Assembly: GCF_003797825.1 (NCBI RefSeq)
Contig: NZ_RKME01000015.1
Coordinates: forward strand, 62,001 to 126,000
Direction of reading: 5' to 3'
Length of the DNA stretch: 64,000 nucleotides
From: Gordonia sp. OPL2
GTDB taxonomy: Bacteria > Actinomycetota > Actinomycetes > Mycobacteriales > Mycobacteriaceae
Position numbers and translations under genes: made by a program. Under the pieces are notes generated by a model. That model did no database searches. It saw nothing but the letters and a program-made list of their open reading frames with translations, and had not been told where the DNA came from. Shown piece by piece: positions 27,889-36,835 of the stretch (its first letter is position 1; each line of letters opens with the position of its first letter).

Positions 27889-27964
27889 CTGACGCAGCGG
27901 GGTGCCGGGGCGGAATGTTCTCGACCGGCAGATCAACCGGGCCCACGCGGCGCACAATGACCGG

Positions 27965-28828
27965 ATGAGGCAGACGTCCCGGCGGTTCGGATTGATCAGC
28001 TGCGTTGTCGTGGTCGCGGCGATGGCAACCGGTGTCCTGACAGGTACGGCGTCCGCGGCGCCGTACCCCGTGACGACCGATGTCAACACCGCCATCGCCT
28101 CCGGCTTCAGCCGCCCGGCGACAACGGCTCCCCCGGGGTCGAACCGCGCAGACTGCCGGGATCGCAACGGTCGCGATCCGGTGATCCTCCTGCACGGGAC
28201 CGCACTGAACCAGGACGCCAACCTCGCCTATCTCGCCCCGACACTGGCCAACGCCGGCTACTGCGTCTTCAGCCTGACCTACGGCCAGACGAGTTGGAGC
28301 GGCAATGTCGGCGGTCTGGGCGACAAGGACCGCTCGGCCCGACAGGCCGCGGCGCTCATGGACCGCGTGCTCGCCGCCACCCACGCCCGAAAGGTCGACT
28401 TCGTCGGGCACTCGCAGGGCGGCGCGATCGCACAATTGGTGAGCCAGCTACCCGGACGTGCCCAGCACATCGACGCGATCATCGGGTTGTCGGCGCCCAA
28501 CCGCGGGTTCTCGCGGACCGGGAACATCACCGACCGCCTGCCCGCCGCCGCACGGGAGCCCGGCGAGAACGACTGGGGACCACGACACGCGAACATCCGC
28601 TACGTGAATCTCGCGACGGCCTTCGACGAGATCGTCACCCCCTGGCAGAACTCGCTGATGACTGCCGGTGACAACGTCACGAACACCCGGGTTCAGGACG
28701 TGTGCCCGACCTCGCAGATCGGGCACCTCGGCATGGCGTTCTCCCCGACGGTCGCCGCGCTCGTGCGCAGCAGCCTCGATCCCGGCCATCGGGTGCCCAT
28801 TCCCTGCGGCGACGACTACCCGGGCTGA
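27965..28828 (+). CDS. Secreted lipase/esterase (class 2 triacylglycerol lipase)
   Basis: 287-residue secreted alpha/beta hydrolase. Signal peptide: RRFGLISCVVVVAAMATGVLT, cleavage likely in TASA-APYP near residue 33. Oxyanion HGTALNQD after DPVILLHGT, nucleophile elbow VDFVGHSQGGAIAQL (Ser), acid in ATAFDEIVTPW, and catalytic His in TSQIGHLGMAFSP. Conserved Cys pairs (ADCRDRN, GYCVFSL, DVCPTS, PIPCGDD) suggest disulphides. A related gene lies at 54427-55383 (same order of motifs). Leaderless arrangement: CACAAT box 6 bases before the ATG. Hydrolyses lipids outside the cell; exact ester unknown. Confidence 0.88.
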   Translation: MRQTSRRFGLISCVVVVAAMATGVLTGTASAAPYPVTTDVNTAIASGFSRPATTAPPGSNRADCRDRNGRDPVILLHGTALNQDANLAYLAPTLANAGYCVFSLTYGQTSWSGNVGGLGDKDRSARQAAALMDRVLAATHARKVDFVGHSQGGAIAQLVSQLPGRAQHIDAIIGLSAPNRGFSRTGNITDRLPAAAREPGENDWGPRHANIRYVNLATAFDEIVTPWQNSLMTAGDNVTNTRVQDVCPTSQIGHLGMAFSPTVAALVRSSLDPGHRVPIPCGDDYPG

Positions 28829-28897
28829 CCGTCGACGACCGGTTTGGAGCGGCGCGGCACCCCTCGCTACACTCGTGAGCGCTGCCGCGCGCAGCAC

Positions 28898-28973
28898 GCC
28901 GCCCTAGCTCAGTCGGTAGAGCAATTCACTCGTAATGAATAGGTCAGGGGTTCGATTCCCCTGGGCGGCTCCA
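28898..28973 (+). tRNA. tRNA-Thr (anticodon CGT)
   Basis: Full cloverleaf of 76 bases with encoded CCA. Acceptor stem GCCGCCC pairs with GGGCGGC, D arm GCTC...GAGC, anticodon stem ATTCA/TGAAT with loop CT-CGT-AA (anticodon 28931-28933, reading ACG), T arm AGGGG-TTCGATT-CCCCT. Decodes the most frequent Thr-type codon class of GC-rich genomes. Confidence 0.97.
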
Positions 28974-29026
28974 CGAAGACGCAGGCCGTCACGGGGAGGC
29001 ACACGCCAACTGTCGCCGACCGAGTG

Positions 29027-29040
29027 TTAGGTTCACCTAA
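29027..29040. promoter_or_regulatory. Possible iron-box-like palindrome
   Basis: TTAGGT-TC-ACCTAA, perfect 6-bp arms, 30 bases before the siderophore-binding lipoprotein gene. The arms equal the ends of the IdeR/DtxR box (TTAGGTTAGSCTAACCTAA) but the spacer is 2 instead of 7 bases, so this is a shortened or variant site at best. It also contains a possible -10. Confidence 0.45.
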
Positions 29041-29069
29041 GTACCGTCGAACCTGACCGGAGGCCACGC

Positions 29070-30050
29070 ATGACGTCCGCATCCCCCCGCACCCGATGGT
29101 GGGCCACCGCCCTGCTGAGCGCGGTCGTTCTCGTGCTCGCGGCCTGCGGCGGCGCAGACACCGGCGACACCGCGGCGCAGACGCGGACCATCGACACACC
29201 CGCCGGTCAGGTGGAGGTGCCCGTGCACCCCGAGCGGGTGGTCGCCACCCACAACATCGGTACCCAGCCACTCCTCGACCTCGGCATCGTCCCGGTCGGG
29301 ATCGCGAAGGTGCCGCCGTCGATCGTCATCCCCGAGTACGCCAAGAAGTTGCAGGATGTACCGGTCGTCGCGAACGGCGAGAACATCAACGTGGAGAAGA
29401 TCCTCGAGCTGAAGCCCGATCTGATCCTCGCGCACAGCAACACCGACAGCGGCGTTCTGGATCAGATGCGGAGTGTGGCGCCGGTGGTCCTTGTACCGAT
29501 CGAGGGTGAGCTCCGCAGCGATTGGCAGAAGCGCGTCGGGATCATCGCCGACGCGGTCAACCGGCCGGAACAGAAGAAGCAACTCGACGCCGATCTCGCA
29601 CGTCACGCCGAGGCCGTCGCCACCGCGCGAGCCGACACGCTGCGGACCGCGCGCGTGAACTTCCTGGACTCGTTCGACGACGCCGACTTCTGGGCCTACG
29701 GGCCCGAGTCCATGGTCGGGAAGATCCTCACCGCGGCCGGGGCTCAGTTCGCGCCGTCGGCGACGACGATGACCGCCACCCGCGGTCCCGGAGAGGCGCA
29801 GCTCTCCCGCGAGAAGCTCGGCGACCACGTGGACGGTTCGCTCATCCTCTACAGCTCGACGATGAGCGATCCGGTCAAGCCGTTCGGGAAGGTCGCGTCG
29901 GTGGTCGACTCCCCGTTCGTCGCCGACTCCGCGGCCGGGCGGGCCGGCAATGTCCAACCCGGCGGGTACGGCCTGGTCAGCAACTACGGTCAGGCCAACG
30001 ACATCCTCGACCGCTTCGACTCGGCGCTGGCGCAGTACCGCACCCCGTGA
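29070..30050 (+). CDS. Iron-siderophore ABC transporter substrate-binding lipoprotein
   Basis: 326-residue lipoprotein of the FepB/FhuD type that captures ferric siderophore outside the membrane. Signal and lipobox: TALLSAVVLVLAACGG (lipidated Cys near residue 27). Periplasmic-binding-type-III lobes start with VEVPVHPERVVATHNIGTQPLLDLGIVPVG; KILELKPDLILAHSN is the typical helix-strand of the family; C-lobe has GPGEAQLSREKLGDHVDGSLIL. ATG 29070 with GGAGG 8 bases upstream. The permease and ATPase are not adjacent, so it must work with components elsewhere. Control by iron is suggested by the ligand and by the variant palindrome upstream. Confidence 0.87.
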   Translation: MTSASPRTRWWATALLSAVVLVLAACGGADTGDTAAQTRTIDTPAGQVEVPVHPERVVATHNIGTQPLLDLGIVPVGIAKVPPSIVIPEYAKKLQDVPVVANGENINVEKILELKPDLILAHSNTDSGVLDQMRSVAPVVLVPIEGELRSDWQKRVGIIADAVNRPEQKKQLDADLARHAEAVATARADTLRTARVNFLDSFDDADFWAYGPESMVGKILTAAGAQFAPSATTMTATRGPGEAQLSREKLGDHVDGSLILYSSTMSDPVKPFGKVASVVDSPFVADSAAGRAGNVQPGGYGLVSNYGQANDILDRFDSALAQYRTP

Positions 30051-30229
30051 CACCTGCGGACCCGCGAACGCAGATCGGGTCCGCCACGACCTCCCTATAG
30101 TGGAGGCAGGACCACCGGTCAGCGGCGGAGCCGATGGGCGGGGGCCCGGCGGCGACACCGGATGGCTCGACCCGATTGCCCACCACCCGATCTCCCACAA
30201 CGCGGATCGCCCACCACGAGGAGCAGACG

Positions 30230-30454
30230 ATGTCGGACTTCATCAACAAGATCAGGGACGAGGCGAAGGCCGTGTCCGCCGCGATCGACCAGGAGCTCAC
30301 CGTGCTCGAGGGCGTCGACGGCTATGACGCACTCCGCGACGACGAGTCGTCGGCAGACAATGACTCCGCCGGCGGCAACGGCGACAGCGACAGCGACGAC
30401 GACACCGACGACGGCAGCGACGACACCGAGGGCGGCGGAACGCCGACGAAGTAG
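30230..30454 (+). CDS. Small acidic protein of unknown function
   Basis: 74 residues. First half predicted helical (MSDFINKIRDEAKAVSAAID), second half an Asp/Ser/Gly-rich acidic, probably disordered tail (DSDSDDDTDDGSDD). ATG 30230 preceded by GAGGAG. No family recognised. Sits 179 bases after the lipoprotein gene and 10 bases before the LysR gene, possibly co-transcribed with it. Confidence 0.5.
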   Translation: MSDFINKIRDEAKAVSAAIDQELTVLEGVDGYDALRDDESSADNDSAGGNGDSDSDDDTDDGSDDTEGGGTPTK

Positions 30455-30464
30455 TTCACCGGTC

Positions 30465-31388
30465 GTGGTCGCGCGCCGTCTCCCCGACATCGCAGCGCTC
30501 GACGTCGTCGTGACCGTCGCCCGCCTGGGCAGCATGGGCGCCGCCGCTCGTGACCTCGGCATCAGCCAGCAGGCGGTGAGCGCGAGGGTACGTGGCGTCG
30601 AACGTGAGCTCGGCGTCGAGATCTTCATCAGGTCGGCCGGGGGGGTCGACGTCAGCACCAACGGCATGGCCGTCCTGGAGTGGGCCAACGCCCTGGTCGA
30701 ACGCGCCGCCCAGTTCATGGCCGGGGTCGACACCCTTGTCGGCGCCCGCCACGCCACACTGGTCGTCGCCGCATCGAAGACGGTCGCCGAGTACCTGGTC
30801 CCGATCTGGATCAGCACACTCGCACATCGCAGCGACGTGAAGATCTCTGTGCGGCCGATGAATTCGACCGAGGTGATCGACACCGTCCACGCATCCGACG
30901 CCGACCTCGGGTTCATCGAGAGCCCCGGCCCGGTCGCCGATCTCGATTCCGCGATGGTGGCCCGCGACGAATTGGTCGTGGTCGCGGCGCCAGGCCATCG
31001 CTGGGCCGACGGCCGGCCGGTGTCGCTCGACGAACTGGCGGCCACACCCCTCATCCAACGCGAACCCGGCTCGGGGACGAGGGTCACCTACGAAGCAGCA
31101 CTTCGGGATTCGGGCGTCACACCCGCCGAACCATTGATCGAACTGCGGTCGGTGACGGCGATCAGGGCGTCCGTGCTGAACTCACCCGGTGCTGCCGTCC
31201 TGTCCCGCCTGTCGGTCGACGACGACATCGCTGCCGGCCGACTCGTCGAGATCGCCGTCGCCGGTCTGCGCATGGTGCGCCCGCTGCGCGCGGTGTGGAC
31301 GCCGAACATCACGCTGCGCGGTCCGGCGCGCGACCTGCTCGACATCGCGGTCGCGACCGGCCGGGCGTCATCCGGCGCTACCGCTTGA
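30465..31388 (+). CDS. LysR-family transcription regulator
   Basis: 307 residues. N-terminal winged helix: IAALDVVVTVARLGSMGAAARDLGISQQAVSARVRGVERELGVEIFIR, the standard LysR pattern; linker helix to about residue 85; substrate-binding domain from ATLVVAASKTVAEYLVPIWI to the end, with typical DLGFIESPG and ELVVVAAPGHRWA. Starts with GTG at 30465, 10 bases after the small acidic protein gene. Its 3' end overlaps that of the opposing ABC substrate-binding gene by 11 bases. Target unknown; the convergent ABC importer operon is a candidate only by closeness. Confidence 0.88.
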   Translation: MVARRLPDIAALDVVVTVARLGSMGAAARDLGISQQAVSARVRGVERELGVEIFIRSAGGVDVSTNGMAVLEWANALVERAAQFMAGVDTLVGARHATLVVAASKTVAEYLVPIWISTLAHRSDVKISVRPMNSTEVIDTVHASDADLGFIESPGPVADLDSAMVARDELVVVAAPGHRWADGRPVSLDELAATPLIQREPGSGTRVTYEAALRDSGVTPAEPLIELRSVTAIRASVLNSPGAAVLSRLSVDDDIAAGRLVEIAVAGLRMVRPLRAVWTPNITLRGPARDLLDIAVATGRASSGATA

Positions 31389-32457
31389 GTCCCGGGTTCT
31401 CCGCGTAGACCTCCTTGATCAGCGACATGTCGAAGATCTGCTCGGGTTTCAGTGTGTAACCGGCTTTTTCGAGGGCGACGATGTTCTCCTCGATCAACGC
31501 GTCGGTCATCGTCAGCAGACCGTTGGCGTCGGTGTCTGCTGACACGACGAGCCCGTTCTGCGCGGTCGCCTCCTTGGTCTGCTCGGCCTCGTCGAGCCCG
31601 AGATCCTTGCCGTACTCGGAAACCGCGAGCCGGGCCGAGCCGGCCGGGTCGGCCACCGCGTCGTACCAACCTTGGATGTCGGCCTTGAGGAAGGCCTTCA
31701 CCTTGTCACGCTCGTTGTCGATCGTCTCCTGACGTACCACGAGAGTCTCCGCCACGAGGGGCAGGTTGAAATCGGCGAACAGGAAGTTGGTGTTCGGGAA
31801 ACCACTGGCGGCCAACGTGATCGGCTCGTTGGTCACGTACGACACCCACCCGTCGACATCCCCTTTGGTCAAGGGCGTCGGATCGTATTGCACGGTGATC
31901 TTCTGGACGTCGTTCTCGGTCATCCCGTTCGCGGTGAGCAACGCCTTGAAGACGTTCTCGTTGGACGCCTGCACACCGATCTTCTTGCCCTTCATCTCCT
32001 GAGGCGTGGCGATCGGGCGGTCGACCGACGACACGATGCAGAACGGATTCTTCTGGAACGTGGCCGCGACAGTCATCAGCTTGGCGCCCTGCAGGATGAC
32101 GGGCGCGGTCAGCTGCGGCGCGGTCATCCCGATCCACACCTTGTTGGAGGTGAGCCCGGTCTCGACCCCGGTTCCTGCCCCTCCACCGGTGATCAACTCG
32201 GGCGTCCCGACTCCGGCCTGCTCGAAGTACCCCTTCTCCAGCGCCCAGTACTCACCCGCGAATTCGATGTTCTTCTGCCACGACAGCTGCACTTTCGGAT
32301 TCGTCGACGACGCGCCACCGCCGGAGTCGCTGGTCCCGCTGCTGCACGCCGCGAGCGCTCCGGTCGCGCCGAGTGCACCGACAGCGCCGATCCCGGTCAG
32401 CGAGTACCGCAGAAATGAACGCCGGTCGAAAGCGGTGCGCCCGTTGAAGTGGTTCAT
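31378..32457 (-). CDS. ABC importer substrate-binding lipoprotein, NMT1/SsuA-like
   Basis: 359 residues. Signal is both Tat-like (DRRSFLRYSLTGIGAVGALG) and lipoprotein (GALAACSSG, Cys near 38), so it is probably exported folded and then lipid-anchored. Mature part is a type-II periplasmic-binding fold of the NMT1/THI5-like group: VQLSWQKNIEFAGEYWALEKGYFEQAG, LTSNKVWIGMTAPQLTAPVI, MKGKKIGVQASNENVFKALL, PTPLTKGDVDGWVSYVTNEP. Relatives bind thiamine pyrimidine precursors, riboflavin, sulphonates or nitrate; the WQKNxEFAGxYxA pattern fits pyrimidine/vitamin-type binders best. Last gene of the leftward importer operon, 39 bases after the second permease. Confidence 0.87.
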   Translation of the reverse strand: MNHFNGRTAFDRRSFLRYSLTGIGAVGALGATGALAACSSGTSDSGGGASSTNPKVQLSWQKNIEFAGEYWALEKGYFEQAGVGTPELITGGGAGTGVETGLTSNKVWIGMTAPQLTAPVILQGAKLMTVAATFQKNPFCIVSSVDRPIATPQEMKGKKIGVQASNENVFKALLTANGMTENDVQKITVQYDPTPLTKGDVDGWVSYVTNEPITLAASGFPNTNFLFADFNLPLVAETLVVRQETIDNERDKVKAFLKADIQGWYDAVADPAGSARLAVSEYGKDLGLDEAEQTKEATAQNGLVVSADTDANGLLTMTDALIEENIVALEKAGYTLKPEQIFDMSLIKEVYAENPGLKR

Positions 32458-32496
32458 GTGTTCCCTTCCATTCCCCCCGGATCCGATCCCGGGACA

Positions 32497-33294
32497 TCAG
32501 TTCTGCTGCATCCCCATCCGGCTGAGGACGACGGTCTCCGCGACGCCGACGATGGCGTAGAGAAGGATCGAGGCCACCGTGATGACCAGTACCGACGCCC
32601 ACAGCTCGTCGTAGGCCGCGGCCGGGAGTGCCTGCTGCAGAGTCGCTCCGAGGCCCGTGTTGGTGCCGAGCCATTCGGCGACGGTCGCCCCGACGAGCGC
32701 TCCCGGCACCGAGACCTTGGCGGCACTGAACAGCGACGGGACCGCCGCGGGCACCGCTGACCGACGCAACACGGTCAGGGGGCTGCCGCCATAGACGGTG
32801 ATCACGTCGTCGATCTGCCGCGGCGCGTTCGCCAGCCCCGTCATGATCATGACCAGCGCGGGAAAGAAGACCACGATGCCGCCCATGATCGCCACCACGG
32901 CCACCCCGCGTCCGACGACCAGCGTGATCAGCGGTGTCATCGCGACCAACGGCACCGACCGCAGCAGCATCGCGATCGGCATGAATGTCTGCGCCGCCGG
33001 TCTCGACAGCACGAACAGGCCGGCCGTCAGGATTGCGACCGTCATGCCGACGACGAAGCCGATCGCCGCGTCGCCCAGAGTGATCCACAGGTTGTCGAGG
33101 ATCTCGCTTCGCGCGACATCGGCGTCGGGAGCGGTGAACAGGTACTCGAACACGTCGACCGGGGTCCGCCCGATGATCGGCCCGATGTCGGGGAACGCGA
33201 GCAGGAACAACCACCAGATGACGAGGATCAGCACGAACGACAGCAGCAGCGACCCGAGGAACCTGCCGATACTCGCCACCCCGGCCGCGGTCAC
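32497..33294 (-). CDS. ABC importer permease (SsuC-like), second
   Basis: 265-residue inner-membrane permease with six predicted helices (LGSLLLSFVLILVIWWLFLL, LGDAAIGFVVGMTVAILTAG, LLRSVPLVAMTPLITLVVGRG and more). The coupling-helix EAA-type loop is VITVYGGSPLTVLRRSAVPAAVPSLFSAAKVSVPGAL. Starts with GTG 33294, overlapping the stop of the first permease gene (GTGA), so the pair is translationally coupled and probably forms a heterodimeric channel. Confidence 0.87.
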   Translation of the reverse strand: MTAAGVASIGRFLGSLLLSFVLILVIWWLFLLAFPDIGPIIGRTPVDVFEYLFTAPDADVARSEILDNLWITLGDAAIGFVVGMTVAILTAGLFVLSRPAAQTFMPIAMLLRSVPLVAMTPLITLVVGRGVAVVAIMGGIVVFFPALVMIMTGLANAPRQIDDVITVYGGSPLTVLRRSAVPAAVPSLFSAAKVSVPGALVGATVAEWLGTNTGLGATLQQALPAAAYDELWASVLVITVASILLYAIVGVAETVVLSRMGMQQN

Positions 33295-34067
33295 CGCAGC
33301 ACCGCCATCCCGGTCGACCACCGCGTCGCGAACCGCGCGACGACACTGATCGCCGCATAGGCCACGCCGGCGATGGCCCCGCTGAGCAATGCGATCGCCC
33401 ATACCTCGGGGATGTCTCCGCGCTGCTGCGCCACGATCATCGCCGGCCCCGCCCCTCGGTCGGGCATCGCGAGGAACTCACCCAGGACCGCGCCGAGGAC
33501 TGCGGCCGGGGCCGCGATCTTCACGGCGGCAAGCGTGCTCGGCAACGCCGACACCGCGCGGACCCGCCACAGCTGCGACATCCGTCCGCCGCCGTAGACC
33601 TTGACCAGGTCCAGACTTCCGCGCGCCGGCGACCGCAGACCGCTCAAGGTGCCGATCATCGTCGTGAAGAAGACCGAGATCGCCGCGAGGAACACGATCA
33701 TCGTCTGGACCTGCGCGAAGGCGACCTGGATGATCGGCGCGACCGCAATGATCGGCGTGCAGTACGAAATGATCGCGAGTTGTGTTGCGAGGCCCTCGAT
33801 CGGCGGGATGAGCACGACGAGCACCGCCAGCCCGATGGCCAGGCCGTTGCCCCACAGGAATCCGCGCAGCGCGAGTTCGACCGTGGACGAGAAGTTGTCG
33901 AGGTAAAACGACGCTCCCGTGTCGGCGATGGTGGCGAGTACGGCGCCGGGGGTGGGGATCGTGCCGTGAAACCACTCCAGCGCACCGGCGACCCACCACA
34001 GCAGGATCAGTCCGACGATCCCAAGGACTCCTGCATACCAACGGTTTCCGGTTCGACGATCACCCAC
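33291..34067 (-). CDS. ABC importer permease (SsuC-like), first
   Basis: 258-residue permease related to its downstream neighbour: [47 protein letters not shown], and coupling loop [41 protein letters not shown] place the start at GTG 34067, giving an 8-base overlap with the ATPase stop; GTG 34091 or ATG 34157 are in frame but would overlap the ATPase gene more deeply. Partner of the second permease. Confidence 0.85.
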   Translation of the reverse strand: MGDRRTGNRWYAGVLGIVGLILLWWVAGALEWFHGTIPTPGAVLATIADTGASFYLDNFSSTVELALRGFLWGNGLAIGLAVLVVLIPPIEGLATQLAIISYCTPIIAVAPIIQVAFAQVQTMIVFLAAISVFFTTMIGTLSGLRSPARGSLDLVKVYGGGRMSQLWRVRAVSALPSTLAAVKIAAPAAVLGAVLGEFLAMPDRGAGPAMIVAQQRGDIPEVWAIALLSGAIAGVAYAAISVVARFATRWSTGMAVLR

Positions 34068-34908
34068 CGGTGGCCCCGACGACAGGCGCACCGTCGGCGA
34101 CTCCACCCGCTCCCCGACTGCCGAACAGCAGTCCGGACAGGTGATCGTGAATCGCATGGAACTCGGGCGTACGCATCATGTCCGGTACGCGCGGTCGTGG
34201 CAGATCGATGGTGACCATCTCGATGATCCGCCCCGGCCGCGGGCTCATCACCGCGACGACGTCCGACAGGAAGACCGCCTCGGCGATGCCGTGGGTGACC
34301 ATCAGGGTGGTCGCCGGTTTCTCCGTCCAGATGCGCAACAACTCGATGTTGAGCCGCTGTCGGGTCATGTCGTCGAGCGCACCGAAGGGTTCGTCGAGCA
34401 ACAGCGCCGTCGGCTTCACCACCAACGCCCGGGCGATCGACACCCGCTGCCGCATGCCGCCGGACAGCGTTGCCGGCTTGGACTTCTCGAATCCGGTCAG
34501 TCCCACCAGCTCGATCAGATCCGCGATCAGCCCGTCGTCTATCGGGACTCGGCCGACCTGTAGCGGTAGCTTGATGTTCGACTCGACCGAACGCCACGGG
34601 AGCAGCGCCGAATCCTGGAAGGCGATGCCCAACTGGTGGTTTCGTTGCAACTCGGCGGGCGACTGACCGTTCATCAGCACCGTGCCCGCGCTCGGCTCCT
34701 CGAGACCGGCCAGGATCCGCAGCACGGTCGACTTGCCGCAGCCAGACGGTCCGAGCAACGACACGAACGAGCCCTCGCTCGTCGCGAGTGACACGTCCTC
34801 GAGCGCGGTGACGCTCGAGGACCCACGCACGGCGCGCGTGCTGAAGGCCTTCGCGAGATCGGTGATGTCGATGCCGGTGCCCGGCGGCCGCGGATCGGCT
34901 GCGCTCAT
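34060..34908 (-). CDS. ABC importer ATP-binding protein (SsuB/TauB-like)
   Basis: 282-residue ATPase energising the importer. Walker [17 protein letters not shown] near residue 55, Q-loop [20 protein letters not shown], signature [17 protein letters not shown], Walker [13 protein letters not shown] and switch His [37 protein letters not shown] at the start is typical of the nitrate/sulphonate/taurine group. First gene of the leftward four-gene operon (ATPase, two permeases, binding protein). Divergent from the acyl-CoA synthetase across 236 bases in which a CTGA-ATTA-TCAG palindrome is the only visible element. Confidence 0.9.
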   Translation of the reverse strand: MSAADPRPPGTGIDITDLAKAFSTRAVRGSSSVTALEDVSLATSEGSFVSLLGPSGCGKSTVLRILAGLEEPSAGTVLMNGQSPAELQRNHQLGIAFQDSALLPWRSVESNIKLPLQVGRVPIDDGLIADLIELVGLTGFEKSKPATLSGGMRQRVSIARALVVKPTALLLDEPFGALDDMTRQRLNIELLRIWTEKPATTLMVTHGIAEAVFLSDVVAVMSPRPGRIIEMVTIDLPRPRVPDMMRTPEFHAIHDHLSGLLFGSRGAGGVADGAPVVGATGG

Positions 34909-35144
34909 GGATCGTGACGTTAGGAGCCGGGTGTTGCTGGTTGATTACCGCTGAATTATCAGTGCCGCATCTTCCCCGTTCGGGAGTCGCCGGGTGTCGT
35001 CGCGACCGCGATGCGAGACCGGCCTCATCGAGACCCACGAGCACACCGGCTAAGCTCAGCTCGATTCTGAACACGCCGATTGTCAGTTGCGCATAGAGTG
35101 GCAACGGTACCGTGATGTGCGACACAGCAGGGAGGTCTTGGCGC

Positions 35145-36782
35145 ATGCCATCGATCCGCGATCATCTTCAGACCCTCACCGACACCGTCGGAGCGATGCG
35201 GGTCCTCCAGAAGTCCGGCGCATTGGACTTCGGCAAGCCGAAGGAGCTGATCACCTCCGTCAAGCGCAGCAAGACACTGGGCGCCCCCGCGACGATCATC
35301 ATGCACGGCGCCGAGGAGTATCCCGACGCTCCGGCACTGACCGACGAGCGCGGGACCCTCACGTTCGCCGAACTGCAGCGCAACGCGAATGCCTTGGCCA
35401 ACGACCTGCTCGCGACGGGCCTGACCCCCGGCAGCGTCGTCGGAGTGCTCGCCCGCGACCATCGTGGACTGCTGACGGTGCTCGTAGCCTCCGGCCTGGC
35501 CGGCGTGCGGCTCGCCATGATGAACACCGGCTTCGGCAAGACGCAATTCGCCGAGGTCGCGGAGCGCGAGAACGTCAAGGCGATGCTGTTCGACGAGGAG
35601 TTCATCGACCTCCTCGACGACCTGCCCGCCGACATCTCCCGCTACCTGACCTGGGTCGACGGCAACCGGCCCGTTCCGGAGGGCGCACGCACCCTCGAGG
35701 ACATCGTCCGCACCGGCGACACCAGCACGCCCCCCGAGCCGAAAGAGATCGGCGGCCTCGTGATCCTGACGAGCGGCACCACAGGATTGCCGAAAGGTGC
35801 TGCACGCGGCAGGTTCTCACCGTTCACGAGCGCACTCATCCTGGACCGCATCCCGATCCCCCAGCACGGGACCTCCGTCATCGTCTCGCCGATCTTCCAC
35901 TCCACCGGCTTCGCCCTCTGGGGTGTCAGCACGGCACTCGGGAACAAGACCGTCGTGATGCGCCGCTTCGACGCCGAGAAGACCCTCGCCGCGATCGCCG
36001 AACATCGTGCCGACATGCTGGTCGCCGTTCCGACGATGCTGCACCGCATGGTGGCGCTCGGACCGGACGTCATCGGCAAGTACGACCTGTCGTCACTGAA
36101 GATCATCGTCATCGCCGGCTCCGCCCTGTCGCCGACGCTGTCGGAGTCGGTCCAGGACGCCTTCGGTGATGTCCTGTACAACCTCTACGGCTCGACGGAG
36201 GTCGCGGTCGCGTCGGTGGCGCAACCGAAGGAACTGCGGCAGGCGCCCGGCACGGTCGGTCGCGCGCCCGTCAGCAGTCACCTCGCGCTGTATGACAAGG
36301 ACGACAAGCGGATCACCGACGCCAACGTGCATGGGCGGCTCTTCGTGAAGAACGGTGCGCCGTTCGAGGGGTACACCGACGGCCGCAACAAGCAGATCAT
36401 CGACGGGTACATGTCGACCGGCGACATGGCGCGCTTCGACGACAACGGCCTGATGTTCATCGAGGGCCGCGACGACGACATGATCGTGTCCGGTGGTGAG
36501 AACGTGTATCCGCTCGAGGTGGAGAATCTGCTCGCCGAGCATCCACACGTCGCCGACGTCGCCGTCGTCGGGGTCGAGGACGACGAGTTCGGAACTCGCC
36601 TGCGCGCGTTCATCGTCCGCATCCCGGGCGCCGACCCACAGGTCGAGGACATCAAGGCACACGTGAAGTCGAATCTGGCCCGCTACAAGGTGCCCCGCGA
36701 CGTCGTCTTCATCGAGGAACTGCCGCGCAACCCCACGGGCAAACTCGTCCGGCGGATGCTGCCGACGGGCCCGCTCACCTGA
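35145..36782 (+). CDS. Acyl-CoA synthetase (FadD12-like)
   Basis: 545-residue adenylate-forming enzyme that activates a fatty or other carboxylic acid to its CoA thioester. P-loop-like GLVILTSGTTGLPKGAARG near 205-220, acyl-pocket region SPIFHSTGFALWGV, adenine-binding LYNLYGSTEVAVAS, STGDMARFDDNGLMFIEGRDDDMIVSGGENVYPLEVE (hinge), and catalytic Lys in LPRNPTGKLVRRML. The AMRVLQKSGAL N-terminus resembles FadD12-type mycobacterial enzymes. ATG 35145 follows GGAGG by 9 bases. No obvious partner gene; substrate cannot be assigned. Confidence 0.88.
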   Translation: MPSIRDHLQTLTDTVGAMRVLQKSGALDFGKPKELITSVKRSKTLGAPATIIMHGAEEYPDAPALTDERGTLTFAELQRNANALANDLLATGLTPGSVVGVLARDHRGLLTVLVASGLAGVRLAMMNTGFGKTQFAEVAERENVKAMLFDEEFIDLLDDLPADISRYLTWVDGNRPVPEGARTLEDIVRTGDTSTPPEPKEIGGLVILTSGTTGLPKGAARGRFSPFTSALILDRIPIPQHGTSVIVSPIFHSTGFALWGVSTALGNKTVVMRRFDAEKTLAAIAEHRADMLVAVPTMLHRMVALGPDVIGKYDLSSLKIIVIAGSALSPTLSESVQDAFGDVLYNLYGSTEVAVASVAQPKELRQAPGTVGRAPVSSHLALYDKDDKRITDANVHGRLFVKNGAPFEGYTDGRNKQIIDGYMSTGDMARFDDNGLMFIEGRDDDMIVSGGENVYPLEVENLLAEHPHVADVAVVGVEDDEFGTRLRAFIVRIPGADPQVEDIKAHVKSNLARYKVPRDVVFIEELPRNPTGKLVRRMLPTGPLT

Positions 36783-36785
36783 GAG

Positions 36786-36815
36786 CCGCAGCGAGCCCGC
36801 CGGCGTATCGAGACC
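36786..36815. repeat. Single copy of the dispersed GTATCGAGACC repeat
   Basis: GCAGCGAGCCCGCCGGCGTA followed by TCGAGACC, the same core as the arrays at 14925-15224 and 39780-40155. It fills most of the 53-base junction between the convergent acyl-CoA synthetase and holB genes. Confidence 0.75.
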
Positions 36816-36835
36816 CGTGACGCCGACAGATTCCG

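Noticed and set aside
28829-28897. Integration (att) site at the tRNA-Thr gene
   Set aside because: No integrase, no direct repeat of the tRNA 3' end and no mobile genes on either side.
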